Below the pieces are notes generated by a model that saw only the letters and a list, made by a program, of their open reading frames with translations, was not told the origin of the DNA and did no database searches. Below are positions 45,171 through 54,790 of a stretch of DNA of 64,000 nt, piece by piece. Source of the stretch: Georgenia sp. TF02-10 (lineage in GTDB: Bacteria > Actinomycetota > Actinomycetes > Actinomycetales > Actinomycetaceae); the NCBI RefSeq assembly GCF_022759505.1, contig NZ_CP094289.1:2790001-2854000 (forward strand). The letters are read 5' to 3'. Positions within the stretch are counted from its first letter, which is position 1. Each line of letters opens with the position of its first letter. The position numbers and the translations under genes are program-made.

Positions 45171-45935
45171 GTGTACGCCGAGGAACGCCAGCACCTCATC
45201 ACCTCGACGGCGCACGGCGAGGGACGCGTCTCCGTCACCCGGCTGGCCGAGCGCTTCGGGGTCACCGCCGAGACCATCCGCCGGGACCTGGAGCTGCTCG
45301 ACCGCCGCGGGGTGCTGCGCCGGGTGCACGGCGGCGCCGTACCGGTGGACAAGGTCCGGCTGAGCGAGCCCGCCCTGCCGCAGCGTGCGGTGACCCACGT
45401 GGCCGAGAAGAAGCGCATCGCCCGCGCCGCCCTGGCCCACCTGCCCACCGGCCCCGGCAGCATCGTCCTCGACGCCGGCACCACCACCGGCCACCTCGCC
45501 CAGCTGCTGCCCGACGACCCCGACCTGGTGACCATCACCAACTCGCTGCCCGCCGCGGCCGCGCTGACCGGCCGGGCCAGCGGCGTCTTCCTGCTCGGCG
45601 GCCGGGTCCGCGGGCTGACCCAGGCGGCGGTCGGCACCGACGCCGAGCGGGCCCTGGCCCGCACCCGGGTGGACGTCGCCTTCCTCGGCACCAACGGCCT
45701 CACCCCCGCCCACGGCGCCTCCACCCCGGACCCGGCGGAGGCCGCCGTCAAGCGCGCGATGGTGCAGGCCGCCCGTCGCGTCGTCGTGCTCGCCGACGCC
45801 GCCAAGATCGGTCAGGAGCACCTGGTCAGCTTCGCCTCCCTCGAGGAGATCGACGTCCTCGTCACCGACGCCAGCATCTCCATTGAGGACCGCCAGGCCC
45901 TGGAGGCCCGCAACCTGGAGGTCGTGGTCGCATGA
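45171..45935 (+). CDS. fruR: DeoR family regulator of the fructose operon
   Basis: 254 residues from GTG at 45171. The N-terminal helix-turn-helix (EERQHLITSTAHGEGRVSVTRLAERFGVTAETIRRDLELLDRRGVLRRVHGGAVP) is the DeoR signature, and the sensor domain has IVLDAGTTTGHLAQLL, TNSLPAAAAL, LLGGRVRG and VFLADAAK-type blocks (VVVLADAAKIGQEHLV). Probably responds to a fructose phosphate. It overlaps fruK by 4 bp and likely represses itself through the CAACCG sites. Confidence 0.92.
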   Translation: MYAEERQHLITSTAHGEGRVSVTRLAERFGVTAETIRRDLELLDRRGVLRRVHGGAVPVDKVRLSEPALPQRAVTHVAEKKRIARAALAHLPTGPGSIVLDAGTTTGHLAQLLPDDPDLVTITNSLPAAAALTGRASGVFLLGGRVRGLTQAAVGTDAERALARTRVDVAFLGTNGLTPAHGASTPDPAEAAVKRAMVQAARRVVVLADAAKIGQEHLVSFASLEEIDVLVTDASISIEDRQALEARNLEVVVA

Positions 45936-47107
45936 TCGTCACCCTCACCGCCAACCCCAGCCTGGACCGCACCGCCGCCCTGGCCGGCCCGCTGGCCCGC
46001 GGCGGGGTCAACCGGGCCCGGGCCGTCACCGTGGAGCCGGGCGGCAAGGGCGTCAACGTCGCCCGCGTGGTGACCCTCGCCGGCCAGCCCGCCCTCGCCG
46101 TGCTCCCCGCCGACCCGGCCGGGCCGCTGGTCGCCGCCCTGGCGCGGCTCGGGGTCCCGCACCTGAGCGCGCCGACGACGTCCGCCGCGCGCACCAACCT
46201 CACGGTGACCGAGCCGGACGGGACCACCACCAAGATCAACGAGCCGGGCGTGCCGCTGTCGGAGGCGGAGGCCGCTGTGCTGGCCGAGCTGCTGCTCGAC
46301 GCAGCGGGGGGCGGCGACGGCGCGTCGCGGACCGCCGTCGGCACGCGCACCGCGGGCCGCGGCGGGCCGGTCGCCGTCAGCGCCGGCGCGGCGGCGGCCG
46401 GGACGCCGGGGGCAGGCGACGGCGCAGCACGGACGGTCGTCAGCACCGGCACGGGGGCCGACGGCGCACTGGTCGCCGTCAGCCCCGGCACGGCGGGCGC
46501 GGGCCACCCGAGCGGTGCCGGCGACGGCGCGGACTGGGTGGCCCTGTCCGGCTCCCTGCCGCCCGGGGTGCCGGTCGACTGGTACGGGGCCCTCACCCGC
46601 CGGCTGCGGGCCGCTGGCCGGCGCGTGGCCGTCGACACCTCTGACGCCCCGCTCCGGGCGCTGGCCGCCGGGTTCCCGGCCGCCGCCCCGGACCTGCTCA
46701 AGCCCAACGCCGAGGAGCTCGCCCAGCTCAGCGGCGGGGACCCCGAGGCGCTCGAGGCCGCCGCGGCGGCCGGCGACCTGGCGCCCACGGTGGGCGCCGC
46801 CCGCCGCCTGCTGGACCAGGGGGTCGGCGCGGTGCTGGCCACGCTCGGCGGCGCCGGCGCGGTGCTGGTGACCGCGGCTGGCGCCTGGGCCGCCACGCCC
46901 CCGCCGATCACGCTCCGCAGCACCGTCGGGGCCGGGGACTCGGCCCTGGCCGGGTACCTGATCGCCGCCGTCGCCGGCCGCGACGAACCCGCTCGGCTGC
47001 GCCACGCCGTCGCCTACGGCTCCGGCGCCGCGGCCCTCGCCGGGACGGCGCTGCCGCGTCCCGACCAGACCGACCCGGACCGCGTCGACGTCGTCCGGCT
47101 GCCCTGA
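45932..47107 (+). CDS. fruK: 1-phosphofructokinase with a low-complexity insertion
   Basis: 391 residues, longer than the usual 310. Phosphorylates fructose 1-phosphate. MIVTLTANPSLDRTAALAGPL, EPGGKGVNVARVVTLAG and TNLTVTEPDGTTTKINEPG identify the family, with the ATP/catalytic STVGAGDSALAGYLIA near the end. An insertion of about 75 Gly/Ala/Thr-rich residues (about 127-204, GDGASRTAVGTRTAGRGG...) interrupts the fold before WVALSGSLPPGVPVDWYG, at a surface loop. The active-site blocks are intact. Confidence 0.93.
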   Translation: MIVTLTANPSLDRTAALAGPLARGGVNRARAVTVEPGGKGVNVARVVTLAGQPALAVLPADPAGPLVAALARLGVPHLSAPTTSAARTNLTVTEPDGTTTKINEPGVPLSEAEAAVLAELLLDAAGGGDGASRTAVGTRTAGRGGPVAVSAGAAAAGTPGAGDGAARTVVSTGTGADGALVAVSPGTAGAGHPSGAGDGADWVALSGSLPPGVPVDWYGALTRRLRAAGRRVAVDTSDAPLRALAAGFPAAAPDLLKPNAEELAQLSGGDPEALEAAAAAGDLAPTVGAARRLLDQGVGAVLATLGGAGAVLVTAAGAWAATPPPITLRSTVGAGDSALAGYLIAAVAGRDEPARLRHAVAYGSGAAALAGTALPRPDQTDPDRVDVVRLP

Positions 47108-47157
47108 GCCCCGCGGCGGCGCTGCTCCCGACGCCGTCGTCCAGGAAAGGAATCGCC

Positions 47158-49278
47158 ATGTCCCAAGAGGCACCGCCGCTGATCACCGCCGAGCTCGTGG
47201 CGCTCGACGTGGACCTCGGCACCACCAAGGACGACGTCATCGCCGCCCTCGCCCGCACGGTCGCGGCGGCCGGCCGGGCAGACGCGGACCAGCTGCTGGC
47301 CGACGCGATGGCCCGCGAGGCCCAGTCCGCCACCGGCGTCCCGGGCGGCATCGCCATCCCGCACTGCCGCTCGGCCGGCGTGCACGAGGGGTCGCTCGCC
47401 TTCGCCCGGCTCTCCCCCGCCGTCGACTTCGGCGCCCCGGACGGCCCGGCCGACCTCGTCTTCCTCATCGCCGCCGCCGAGGGCGGCGGGGCCGACCACC
47501 TCAAGCTCCTCACCAAGCTCGCCCGCGCCCTGGTGCGCAAGGACTTCGTGGCCGCGCTGCGGGCCGCCGGCACGCCGGTGGAGGTCGTGGCGCTCGTCGA
47601 CGGCGTCCTGGACCCGGCGCCGGCGCCCCCAGCCACCGGCCGCGACACCACTGCCGCCACCCGCGAGCAGGCGGGGGCCACCAGCGCCCAGGCCGGGCCG
47701 GCCGCCGACCAGGCCGGCGGCGACCGGGCCACCGAGCGGGCCGGCAGCGACCAGCCCCCGGCCGCGGCAGCCGCCGGCGACCGGCACCGGGTGGTCGCCG
47801 TCACCGCGTGCCCGACCGGCATCGCCCACACCTACATGGCGGCCGACGCGCTCGTTGCGGCCGGCCGGGACGCCGGCGTCGACGTCGAGGTCGAGACCCA
47901 GGGGTCCTCGGCGACCACCCCGCTGCCGCCGGAGACGATCGCCGCCGCCGACGCGGTCATCTTCGCCACCGACGTCAACGTCAAGGGCCGGGAGCGCTTC
48001 GCCGGCAAGCCGGTGGTGGAGTCCGCCGTCAAGCGGGCCATCAACGAGCCGGGCGCGATGATCGCCGAGGCCCTGCGGGCCGCCGAGGACCCCGGCGCCC
48101 GCCGGGTGGCCGGCGCGGCGGGGACCGGCGAGGCCGCCGGTGCCGGCGGCGGGACGGGCGGTGGCGGGCTCGGCGTCGGCGCCCGGCTGAAGCAGGCGCT
48201 GCTCACCGGCGTGAGCTACATGATCCCGTTCGTCGCGGCCGGCGGGCTGATCATCGCCCTCGGCTTCCTCTTCGGCGGGTACGACATCACCTCGGTCTCC
48301 CGCGACATCGTCCTGAACAGCTCCCTCGTCGACCTGCCCGACGGTGGCTTCGCCCAGTACCTCGGCGCCGTGCTGTACGAGCTGGGCTCGGCCGCGTTCA
48401 GCTTCCTGGTCCCGGCCCTGGCCGGCTACATCGCCTTCGGCCTGGCCGACCGGCCCGGCATCGCGCCGGGCTTCACCGCCGGCGCGGTGGCGAACATCGT
48501 CGGCGCGGGCTTCCTCGGCGGCATGCTCGGCGGCCTGCTCGCCGGGGCCGCGGCCCTGGCCATCTCGCGCATCGACGTCCCGCGCTGGCTGCGCGGGCTG
48601 ATGCCGGTGGTGATCATCCCGCTGCTCGCCTCCATCGCCTCCGGCGGCCTGATCTTCCTGCTCGGCCAGCCGCTCGGGGCGATCATGACCGGCCTGACCA
48701 GCTGGCTCGGCGGGATGAGCGGGGCCTCGGCGGTGATCCTCGGGATCATCCTCGGCCTGATGATGTGCTTCGACCTGGGTGGCCCGGTGAACAAGGCGGC
48801 CTACACCTTCGCCACCGCGGGCCTGGTGGTCACCGACCCGGCCACCATGCGGATCATGGCCGCGGTGATGGCCGCCGGGATGGTCCCGCCGCTGGCGATG
48901 GCGCTCACCACCGCGGTGCGGCCACGGCTGTTCACCCCGGTCGAGCGGGAGAACGGCAACGCCGCGTGGCTGCTGGGCGCCTCGTTCATCTCCGAGGGCG
49001 CGCTGCCCTTCGCCGCGGCCGACCTGCGGATCATCCCGCCGTTCATGGCCGGCGGGGCGCTGACTGGCGCGCTGGCGATGGCGCTGGACGCCCAGTCGCG
49101 GGCGCCGCACGGGGGCATCTTCGTCTTCTTCGCGATGGACAACGTCCTCGGCTTCGTCCTGGCCGTGGTGGCCGGGACGGTCCTGGCCGCCGTCCTGGTC
49201 ATCGCCGTCAAGGAGTGGGCACGACGGCGGGGCGCCACCGCCGACGTCCCGGCACCGGTCGCCGCCGCCGCGGCCTGA
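47158..49278 (+). CDS. fruA: PTS fructose transporter subunit EIIABC
   Basis: 706 residues, three domains in one chain. EIIA (1-150) has the phospho-His H69 in GGIAIPHCRS. EIIB (about 211-310) has phospho-Cys C218 in VVAVTACPTGIAHTYMAADAL. EIIC (about 345-695) has GVSYMIPFVAAGGLIIALGFLFGGYD and FDLGGPVNKAAYTF. The EIIA-EIIB linker (155-207) is Ala/Gln/Gly repeat. Imports fructose as fructose 1-phosphate for FruK. 50 bp after fruK; GGAAAGG precedes the ATG. Confidence 0.96.
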   Translation: MSQEAPPLITAELVALDVDLGTTKDDVIAALARTVAAAGRADADQLLADAMAREAQSATGVPGGIAIPHCRSAGVHEGSLAFARLSPAVDFGAPDGPADLVFLIAAAEGGGADHLKLLTKLARALVRKDFVAALRAAGTPVEVVALVDGVLDPAPAPPATGRDTTAATREQAGATSAQAGPAADQAGGDRATERAGSDQPPAAAAAGDRHRVVAVTACPTGIAHTYMAADALVAAGRDAGVDVEVETQGSSATTPLPPETIAAADAVIFATDVNVKGRERFAGKPVVESAVKRAINEPGAMIAEALRAAEDPGARRVAGAAGTGEAAGAGGGTGGGGLGVGARLKQALLTGVSYMIPFVAAGGLIIALGFLFGGYDITSVSRDIVLNSSLVDLPDGGFAQYLGAVLYELGSAAFSFLVPALAGYIAFGLADRPGIAPGFTAGAVANIVGAGFLGGMLGGLLAGAAALAISRIDVPRWLRGLMPVVIIPLLASIASGGLIFLLGQPLGAIMTGLTSWLGGMSGASAVILGIILGLMMCFDLGGPVNKAAYTFATAGLVVTDPATMRIMAAVMAAGMVPPLAMALTTAVRPRLFTPVERENGNAAWLLGASFISEGALPFAAADLRIIPPFMAGGALTGALAMALDAQSRAPHGGIFVFFAMDNVLGFVLAVVAGTVLAAVLVIAVKEWARRRGATADVPAPVAAAAA

Positions 49279-49414
49279 GCCTCGGGCGGGGCCTGCGAGA
49301 CTGCGCCCGCGCCGCCCTACCGTCGCGACCGACCTGCCCGAACGTGACGACCGACCTACCCGCCCGTCACGATCGATCTACCCGCTGTTCCACCCATCCC
49401 CGAAAGGACATCCC

Positions 49415-49675
49415 ATGCCCAGCCAGACCGCCGTCGTCGGCTCCGCCGTCGGCCTGCACGCCCGTCCCGCCGCCCTGATCGCCCAGGCGGCCGGGCAGTA
49501 CGACGAGGAGATCACCCTGGCGACCGACGGGAACGAGCCCGTCGACGCCGCCTCGGCGCTGATGATCATGACCCTCGGGGCCGAGAAGGGCGCCACCGTC
49601 ACCGTCACCACGGAGTCGCCGGAGGCGCTGGCGGAGATAGTCGGGCTCGTCGAGCAGGACCTCGACGCCAGCTGA
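49415..49675 (+). CDS. ptsH: phosphocarrier protein HPr
   Basis: 86 residues. Phospho-acceptor H15 in GSAVGLHARPAALIAQAA, and S47 in DAASALMIMTLGAEKGATV corresponds to the regulatory Ser region. Normal length. The 136 bp before it contain three degenerate GACCGACCTACCCG repeats and an inverted GTGACG/CGTCAC pair. GAAAGGA precedes the ATG. It completes the fructose phosphorelay; EI is not in the window. Confidence 0.96.
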   Translation: MPSQTAVVGSAVGLHARPAALIAQAAGQYDEEITLATDGNEPVDAASALMIMTLGAEKGATVTVTTESPEALAEIVGLVEQDLDAS

Positions 49676-49679
49676 TCGC

Positions 49680-49782
49680 GTCCCGGCGGCGACGCCGGGG
49701 ACCGGCGGTCGGCGGCACCAGTGCTGCTGCCGGCGCCGCTGACAGGACTGGGCCCGCCGTCGCAGTGCGACGGCGGGCCCAG
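49680..49782. terminator. double hairpin, bidirectional terminator
   Basis: First stem GTCCCGGCG-GCGA-CGCCGGGAC (49680-49701) directly after ptsH. Then a perfect 16-bp stem CTGGGCCCGCCGTCGC-AGT-GCGACGGCGGGCCCAG (49748-49782). It lies between convergent ptsH and the hexapeptide-repeat gene, so it serves both strands. No U-tract. Confidence 0.8.
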
Positions 49783-49815
49783 CTCGCTGTTCCGGCGACG
49801 GCGGCCGGCTCCGGG

Positions 49816-50259
49816 TCAGGCCGCGACGTCCCGGCGGTTGGCGCCGGACCAGCCGGCGCGGGCCGGCTGCGGCTCCGCGGCGCGGACCGCGCGCTCGGGC
49901 ACGACCTCGTCCGCGGCGACCTGGCCGCCGGCCTCGACCCGTGCCTGCGCCCCGACCCGGGCCCGCGGCCCGATCCGGGCGCCACGACCGATGACGGCGC
50001 GGGACCCGACGTGAGCGTTCGTGCCGACCACGACGTCCTCCTCGACGACGGCGCCGGTGTCCACCCACCCGCCGGCCTCGATCCGGGCGTCCGCGCGCAC
50101 GTCGGCACGGGGGTCGACGTAGGCGGCCTCGCCGAGGAAGGCGGACGGGTGCACCCGCGCGCTCACCTCTACCAGCCCACCGCCGTTGGGGTGCGGCCGG
50201 TACTGCCGCAGGACGCCCTCGTCGTCCTCGAACTCGATCCGTCCCTTCCTGCTGCGCAT
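49816..50259 (-). CDS. hexapeptide-repeat (left-handed beta-helix) protein
   Basis: 147 residues from ATG at 50259, with GGGAGGAAAG upstream. After a short acidic strand region (RIEFEDDEGVLRQYRPHPNGGGLVEVSARV) come about ten hexapeptide turns: VHPSAFLGEAAYVDPRADVRADARIEAGGWVDTGAVVEEDVVVGTNAHVGSRAVIGRGARIGPRARV. This is the LbH fold of acyltransferases and carbonic anhydrases, but there is no catalytic-domain extension or obvious catalytic His, so the activity is unknown. Three dyads lie upstream. Confidence 0.78.
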   Translation of the reverse strand: MRSRKGRIEFEDDEGVLRQYRPHPNGGGLVEVSARVHPSAFLGEAAYVDPRADVRADARIEAGGWVDTGAVVEEDVVVGTNAHVGSRAVIGRGARIGPRARVGAQARVEAGGQVAADEVVPERAVRAAEPQPARAGWSGANRRDVAA

Positions 50260-50275
50260 GCTTTCCTCCCTCGCT

Positions 50276-50341
50276 GGTGCGGCGTACGCACCCCTTGCTG
50301 GTGCCGCGTACGCACCCTTCTCCCGGTGCTTAGCGCGCACC
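50276..50341 (-). promoter_or_regulatory. three regularly spaced dyads, GGTGC-N7-GCACC
   Basis: Copies at 50276-50292, 50300-50316 and 50325-50341, 24-25 bp apart. The first two lie in near-identical 21-bp direct repeats (GCTGGTGCGGCGTACGCACC). They sit 17-82 bp before the hexapeptide-repeat start. Such phasing suggests cooperative repressor binding or a structured leader. The rest of this 352-bp gap, up to the luciferase-like gene, shows no gene. Confidence 0.65.
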
Positions 50342-50611
50342 GAACGTCTGTACTTACCAACGCCGCAACCGGCCCGGTGATTCCAACCCAGACTGGTGAC
50401 GTGTCTGGCAGACCGGCGACGGCGGCGAGCTCTCACGAAGGGGGACCAGAGCGCGTCAGGCAGGGGACGAGCGCGAGGGCCGGGGACCCCCGAGCACGCC
50501 CACCAGCGCCACCACCCCCGGAGGAGTACCGTGCAGAAAGCGCAGAACAGCGTCCGTAAGAGCCCAGAGCCGCCGTCGCCGTCGGCCGCCCCGCACGCAT
50601 CCGGAGGAACG

Positions 50612-51613
50612 ATGCCCGCATCCGACGGCACCATGGCCGTGCCCGTCACCATCCTCGACCTCGCGACCGTCCACCCCGGCGGCTCCGTCAAGGACACCTT
50701 CGACGCCTCCGTCGACCTCGCCCAGCACGCCGAGCGGTGGGGGTACCGCCGGTACTGGTTCGCCGAGCACCACAACATGCCGACCATCGCCTCCTCGGCG
50801 ACGGCGGTGCTCATCGGGCACATCGCCGGCGCCACCAGCACCATCCGGGTGGGCTCGGGCGGGGTCATGCTGCCCAACCACTCCCCGCTCGTCGTCGCCG
50901 AGCAGTTCGGCACCCTCGCCACCCTCTACCCGGACCGGATCGACCTGGGCCTGGGCCGGGCGCCGGGCGGGGACCTGGCGATGCTGCGCGCCCTGCGCCG
51001 GGACCCCTCCGCCGCCGAGGCCTTCCCGCAGGACGTGCTCGAGCTCCAGGCGCTGCTCGGCCCGGAGCGGCCCGGGCAGACCGTCCGGGCGGTCCCGGGC
51101 ACAGGCACCGAGGTCCCGCTGATCATCCTCGGCTCCTCCCTCTTCGGGGCCCGGCTGGCCGCCGCGTTGGGCCTGCCCTACGCCTTCGCCTCGCACTTCG
51201 CGCCCGCCGCGCTGCTGGAGGCCCTGCGCGTCTACCGCGCCGAGTACCGCCCCAGCCCGGCCCACCCGGAGCCCTACGTGTTCGCAGCGATGAACGTCTT
51301 CGCCGCGGACAGCGAGGACGAGGCCCGCACCCTGTTCACCCAGGTGCTGCGCGACCGCGTCGGCCAGCTCACCCGCCGCGGGCTGCCCCTGCCGGACCGC
51401 GACGCCGACGCGTTGCTGGCCTCCCCGGCCGGGGCCCAGGTCCGGGAGATGATGCGGTACACCGCCGTCGGCGCGCCGGGCACGGTGCGGTCGGAGGTCG
51501 ACCGGTTCGTCGAGCTGACCGGCGCCGACGAGCTGGTGGTCGCCAGCGCCGCGCCCACCAACGAGACGCGGCGCCGCTCCTACGAGCTGCTGGCGGAGGT
51601 GCTGACCGCCTAG
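50612..51613 (+). CDS. LLM-class flavin-dependent oxidoreductase, MsnO8-like
   Basis: 333 residues from ATG at 50612 with GGAGGAAC upstream. [60 protein letters not shown] and [22 protein letters not shown] match luciferase family group 1 oxidoreductases (TIGR03558 from memory). TIM-barrel enzyme using reduced FMN; the substrate is unknown in most members. It converges with the ABC membrane gene (4-bp overlap of the 3' ends). Confidence 0.9.
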   Translation: MPASDGTMAVPVTILDLATVHPGGSVKDTFDASVDLAQHAERWGYRRYWFAEHHNMPTIASSATAVLIGHIAGATSTIRVGSGGVMLPNHSPLVVAEQFGTLATLYPDRIDLGLGRAPGGDLAMLRALRRDPSAAEAFPQDVLELQALLGPERPGQTVRAVPGTGTEVPLIILGSSLFGARLAAALGLPYAFASHFAPAALLEALRVYRAEYRPSPAHPEPYVFAAMNVFAADSEDEARTLFTQVLRDRVGQLTRRGLPLPDRDADALLASPAGAQVREMMRYTAVGAPGTVRSEVDRFVELTGADELVVASAAPTNETRRRSYELLAEVLTA

Positions 51614-53190
51614 CTGCCGACCGCCTGCGGGCGGTGCGGGGCCGGCGGGCCGTGCGGGGCCTCCGGGCGGTGTGGGCGGGCCGGCACCCGCGCGGCCACC
51701 GCCAGCGCGACGACGGCGAGCCCGGCCTGGGCGGCCAGCAGCGCCGGCGGCACCGCGCCCAGCACCAGGGCGATGAGGACCGGCACCGACCCGAGCGCCG
51801 CCAGGTCCGGCCCGACGGCGACCACCGCCCCGATGCCCGGCGGGATCGACCCCATCGGGGTGTGCACGAGGGGGCCGGAGAAGTCCGGCAGCGGGCGGTA
51901 CGCGGCGCGCACGCCGGCCGCCGCCCACACCGGGCCGGCCAGGGCGCCGAGCGCCAGCCAGCCGGCCGGGTCCCCGTAGCGCCAGGCCAGCAGGGCGCCG
52001 AGGACCAGCCCCCACCCGGCCAGCACGACGGCGGGCACCACCAGCCGGCACCGGCGCACCGCCCGCTCGCCCAGCGGGAGCAGCGCGTCCAGCGCGGTGT
52101 TCGCCTGCGCGCGCCGGGCGCCCTCGGCGGCGGCGAGCGCGGCGGCGTAGGCGCCGAGGAGGACCGCGGCGAGGGTCAGCAGCGGCGCCGGCCGGGGCGC
52201 GGCGAGCGCGAGGGCCGGCAGGCAGGCGGCGACGAGCACCTGGACCAGGTGGCGCGGGCTGCGCGCCAGGAGCAGCAGGTCGCCGGCGACGACGGCGGCC
52301 GGGGCGCGCCACCGGGCCGGCACCCGGCCGAGGCCGCCCAGGCTGCGCGGGCGGCGCCGGGCCGGCTCGGTGGCGGCCGACAGCGCCCGGCCCAGGGCCC
52401 GGGTGTCCAGGGAGAGCAGCGAGCCGAGCGCCTCCCCGGCGACCGCCCCACCCTCGCGGAGCACGGCGTCGCGCAGCCGCCCCAGGGACCGGTCCAGGAC
52501 GAGCGCGAGCAGGCCGGCGGCGGCCAGCGCCGCGGCCCCCACAGGCAGCAGCGCGGGGGTGGCCACCGGCGCCGGGACCGCCGCCACCGCCAGCCCCATG
52601 CCCAGGATCGGGGTCGCCGCCAGGGTGGCGTCCGCCGCCCGGCGTACCCGGCGGTGCGCCCGGGTGTCCGCCTGGGCCAGGCCGGCGAGCAGGGTGCCGG
52701 CGGCGGCGGTGCCGGCGCCGGCCAGAGCGGCGCCGGCGAGCCAGGCGGGGTCGTGCCCGACCACCAGCCCGGCGGCCAGGCCGACCACCGCCCCGGCGGC
52801 CGCGGCCACCGCGGGCCAGTGCAGGGCGGCCGGGCGCAGCAGGGAGCGCCGGTCCACCGGCAGCCCGAGCCACCAGGACGCCTGCGGCCGGGACAGTACG
52901 ACCGGGCCGAGCCGGGCGGTGAGCCCGGTCAGCGCGGCCAGCGCGGCCAGCCCGAGCAGCGCCCCGAGCCAGCCCGGGGCGAAGACGAGGCCCCGCCCGG
53001 CCGTCGGCGGCGCGGCGGTCACCGCCCCGCCGAGCCAGCCGGCGGTGGACAGCGTGAGCGCCGTCGTCACCGCGACAGTGAGCAGCGCGACGTAGACGTC
53101 GGCGAGCAGGTCGGACAGCGGGGCGGCGGCGCGGCGGCGGGACCGCCGTCGGGTGAACCGCCGGACGGCGGCCCCGGACGGCAGGCTCAC
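51610..53190 (-). CDS. large ABC-type membrane protein
   Basis: 526 residues from GTG at 53190. About twelve hydrophobic segments, very Ala/Leu-rich; basic start ([30 protein letters not shown]). [26 protein letters not shown] and [13 protein letters not shown] are local landmarks of actinobacterial ABC-2-like membrane partners that lack a named family. It overlaps the ATPase gene by 4 bp (GTGA), so it forms the membrane part of that transporter. Direction is probably export. Confidence 0.8.
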   Translation of the reverse strand: MSLPSGAAVRRFTRRRSRRRAAAPLSDLLADVYVALLTVAVTTALTLSTAGWLGGAVTAAPPTAGRGLVFAPGWLGALLGLAALAALTGLTARLGPVVLSRPQASWWLGLPVDRRSLLRPAALHWPAVAAAAGAVVGLAAGLVVGHDPAWLAGAALAGAGTAAAGTLLAGLAQADTRAHRRVRRAADATLAATPILGMGLAVAAVPAPVATPALLPVGAAALAAAGLLALVLDRSLGRLRDAVLREGGAVAGEALGSLLSLDTRALGRALSAATEPARRRPRSLGGLGRVPARWRAPAAVVAGDLLLLARSPRHLVQVLVAACLPALALAAPRPAPLLTLAAVLLGAYAAALAAAEGARRAQANTALDALLPLGERAVRRCRLVVPAVVLAGWGLVLGALLAWRYGDPAGWLALGALAGPVWAAAGVRAAYRPLPDFSGPLVHTPMGSIPPGIGAVVAVGPDLAALGSVPVLIALVLGAVPPALLAAQAGLAVVALAVAARVPARPHRPEAPHGPPAPHRPQAVGS

Positions 53191-53885
53191 AGCAGCTCCA
53201 GGGCGGCGGCGCCGTCGGCCGGCGCGGCGAGGGCAGCCCGGTCCTCGCCGAGGACGAGGACCGCGGTGGCCGCGCCGCGGACCACCGCCGGGTCGTGCGT
53301 GGCCACCAGCGCGGCGCCGCCGGCCTCGCGCTCGGCGCGCAGCCGCTCGACGAGGTCGGCCCGCATCCCGGGGTCTAGCCGCTGCTCGGGCTCGTCCAGG
53401 ACGAGCAGGGAGCGCGGCCGGGCGAAGGCGGCGGCGAGGAGCAGCCGGCGGCGCTGGCCGGAGGACAGCGCGGCCGGCAGCGCGTCGGCCCGGGTGGTCA
53501 GCCCGAACTCCTCGACGAGCTGGTCGACCACCTCCCGCGGGGCGGGGACGCCGTGGCCGTAGCAGGTCAGCAGCAGGTGCTCGACGGCGGTCAGCGCCGG
53601 GAAGAACGCGTCGTCGCCCAAGTCGGCGGCCACGCTGGCGCGGAAGTCCCGGCTGCGGGGGTCCCCGCCGGGCACGGTGACGGTCCCCGCGAGGGGCTCG
53701 AGCTGGCCGACGACGGTGCGCAGCAGGGTGGACTTGCCGGTGCCGTTGGCCCCGACGACGGCGAGGAGCTCCCCGGCGGCGAGGGTGAAGGTCACCGGCG
53801 GGCACACCGGCAGGTCGTAGCCGACCTCGAGGCGGGTGGCGCGGACCAGGACGTCCGCGGGCGGGGCGGTGGTCGAGGTGGCCAT
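53187..53885 (-). CDS. ABC transporter ATP-binding protein
   Basis: 232 residues. Walker A VVGANGTGKSTLLRTVV at about 44-60, signature LSSGQRRRLLLAAAF, Walker B SLLVLDEPEQRLDP and an H-loop region VATHDPAVV. A single ATPase domain of the exporter/CcmA type. First of a two-gene operon with the large membrane protein. Nothing nearby reveals the substrate. Confidence 0.92.
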   Translation of the reverse strand: MATSTTAPPADVLVRATRLEVGYDLPVCPPVTFTLAAGELLAVVGANGTGKSTLLRTVVGQLEPLAGTVTVPGGDPRSRDFRASVAADLGDDAFFPALTAVEHLLLTCYGHGVPAPREVVDQLVEEFGLTTRADALPAALSSGQRRRLLLAAAFARPRSLLVLDEPEQRLDPGMRADLVERLRAEREAGGAALVATHDPAVVRGAATAVLVLGEDRAALAAPADGAAALELL

Positions 53886-53933
53886 CGGGGGGATGCTATC
53901 GGCCGGCCGGTTCCCCCGAGGAAATGGTCGAAC

Positions 53934-54548
53934 TCATGGGCGGAGCCGCCAGGCCTGCGGCTCATGAGCAAGCCACACCTGCTGGGGATCCAGCGAACGC
54001 ACCAGGCGCTGACCTTCCGTCGTGGGCTGATCGAGCTCCCCGAACCAGACTGCGGTGTCGCCGGCGACGACGACCGGCTGCTCACCGGTCTCGACGACGA
54101 CGACTTGCGAGCCGCGGGTGTGACCGGGTGCGGGCACGAGCCGCACCCGGGGAAGCAGCTCGAGCTCCCCGTCGACCGGTACGTACCGCGCCGCAGCACC
54201 GGGCGGATCGACCCATTCAGGGATGGTGTAGCTCTCTTCGTGGCGGGCGTCGTCGAGCTCCCGTCGTTGGACGTAGATGGGCTTTCCGGCGAAGAGGTGG
54301 TTGCCGCCGCAGTGGTCGAAGTGAAGGTGGGTGTTGACGACGATGTCGATGCTGTCGATATCGAAGTCCTGCTCGTTCAGGGGGCGGATGCGAGGATCGA
54401 GGTCGGCAGCTGCTGGATGGAGGTCCGTCAGGCCGGTATCGACCAGCACGCGCGCGTCGGGGTGGTTGATGACGTGAACGTAGATCGGCATGCCGGGGCC
54501 GAGCAGGTCTCCTACGTGGACGGGTGTGACGGTGATTGCGCCGGACAT
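53934..54548 (-). CDS. metallo-beta-lactamase-fold hydrolase, lactonase-like
   Basis: 204 residues. Zinc motif THLHFDHCGGN at 73-83 (H74, H76, D78, H79), then GHTRGSQVVVV and AGDTAVWF with the bridging Asp, and a final LAHEP. Short N-terminus MSGAITVTPVHVGDLLGPGMPIYVHVINHPDARVLVDTGLTDLH is like AiiA-type N-acyl-homoserine lactonases, so quorum quenching or another lactone is possible; activity is inferred from fold only. Confidence 0.85.
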   Translation of the reverse strand: MSGAITVTPVHVGDLLGPGMPIYVHVINHPDARVLVDTGLTDLHPAAADLDPRIRPLNEQDFDIDSIDIVVNTHLHFDHCGGNHLFAGKPIYVQRRELDDARHEESYTIPEWVDPPGAAARYVPVDGELELLPRVRLVPAPGHTRGSQVVVVETGEQPVVVAGDTAVWFGELDQPTTEGQRLVRSLDPQQVWLAHEPQAWRLRP

Positions 54549-54626
54549 TATCCTGGGACTTCCTTGTCGGGTTGTGGCGCGGACGTCGCCGAGGCGAGCC
54601 CGCCGCGGAGGGTTGTGACCACGGAC

Positions 54627-54698
54627 GCCACCGCGGCCGATGGCGACGACCGTGACCCGGATGGCTGCACGGCCACCGCGGCCGATGGGCGACGACCG
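54627..54698. repeat. 45-bp-spaced direct repeat
   Basis: GCCACCGCGGCCGATGGCGA and GACGACCG at 54627-54652, repeated with one extra G at 54672-54698. In the spacer between the SRPBCC gene and the lactonase-like gene. At 54775-54792 the dyad AACGATCG-TT-CGATCGTT overlaps the SRPBCC stop and resembles TetR-type operators. Confidence 0.7.
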
Positions 54699-54790
54699 GG
54701 GCGCGGATTGCTCCAGCAGCCCCGGCGAGAGCGACGGAGGGAACGTGCCGCCAGATGCTCACGGCCGGCTTCGCAACGATCGTTCGATCG

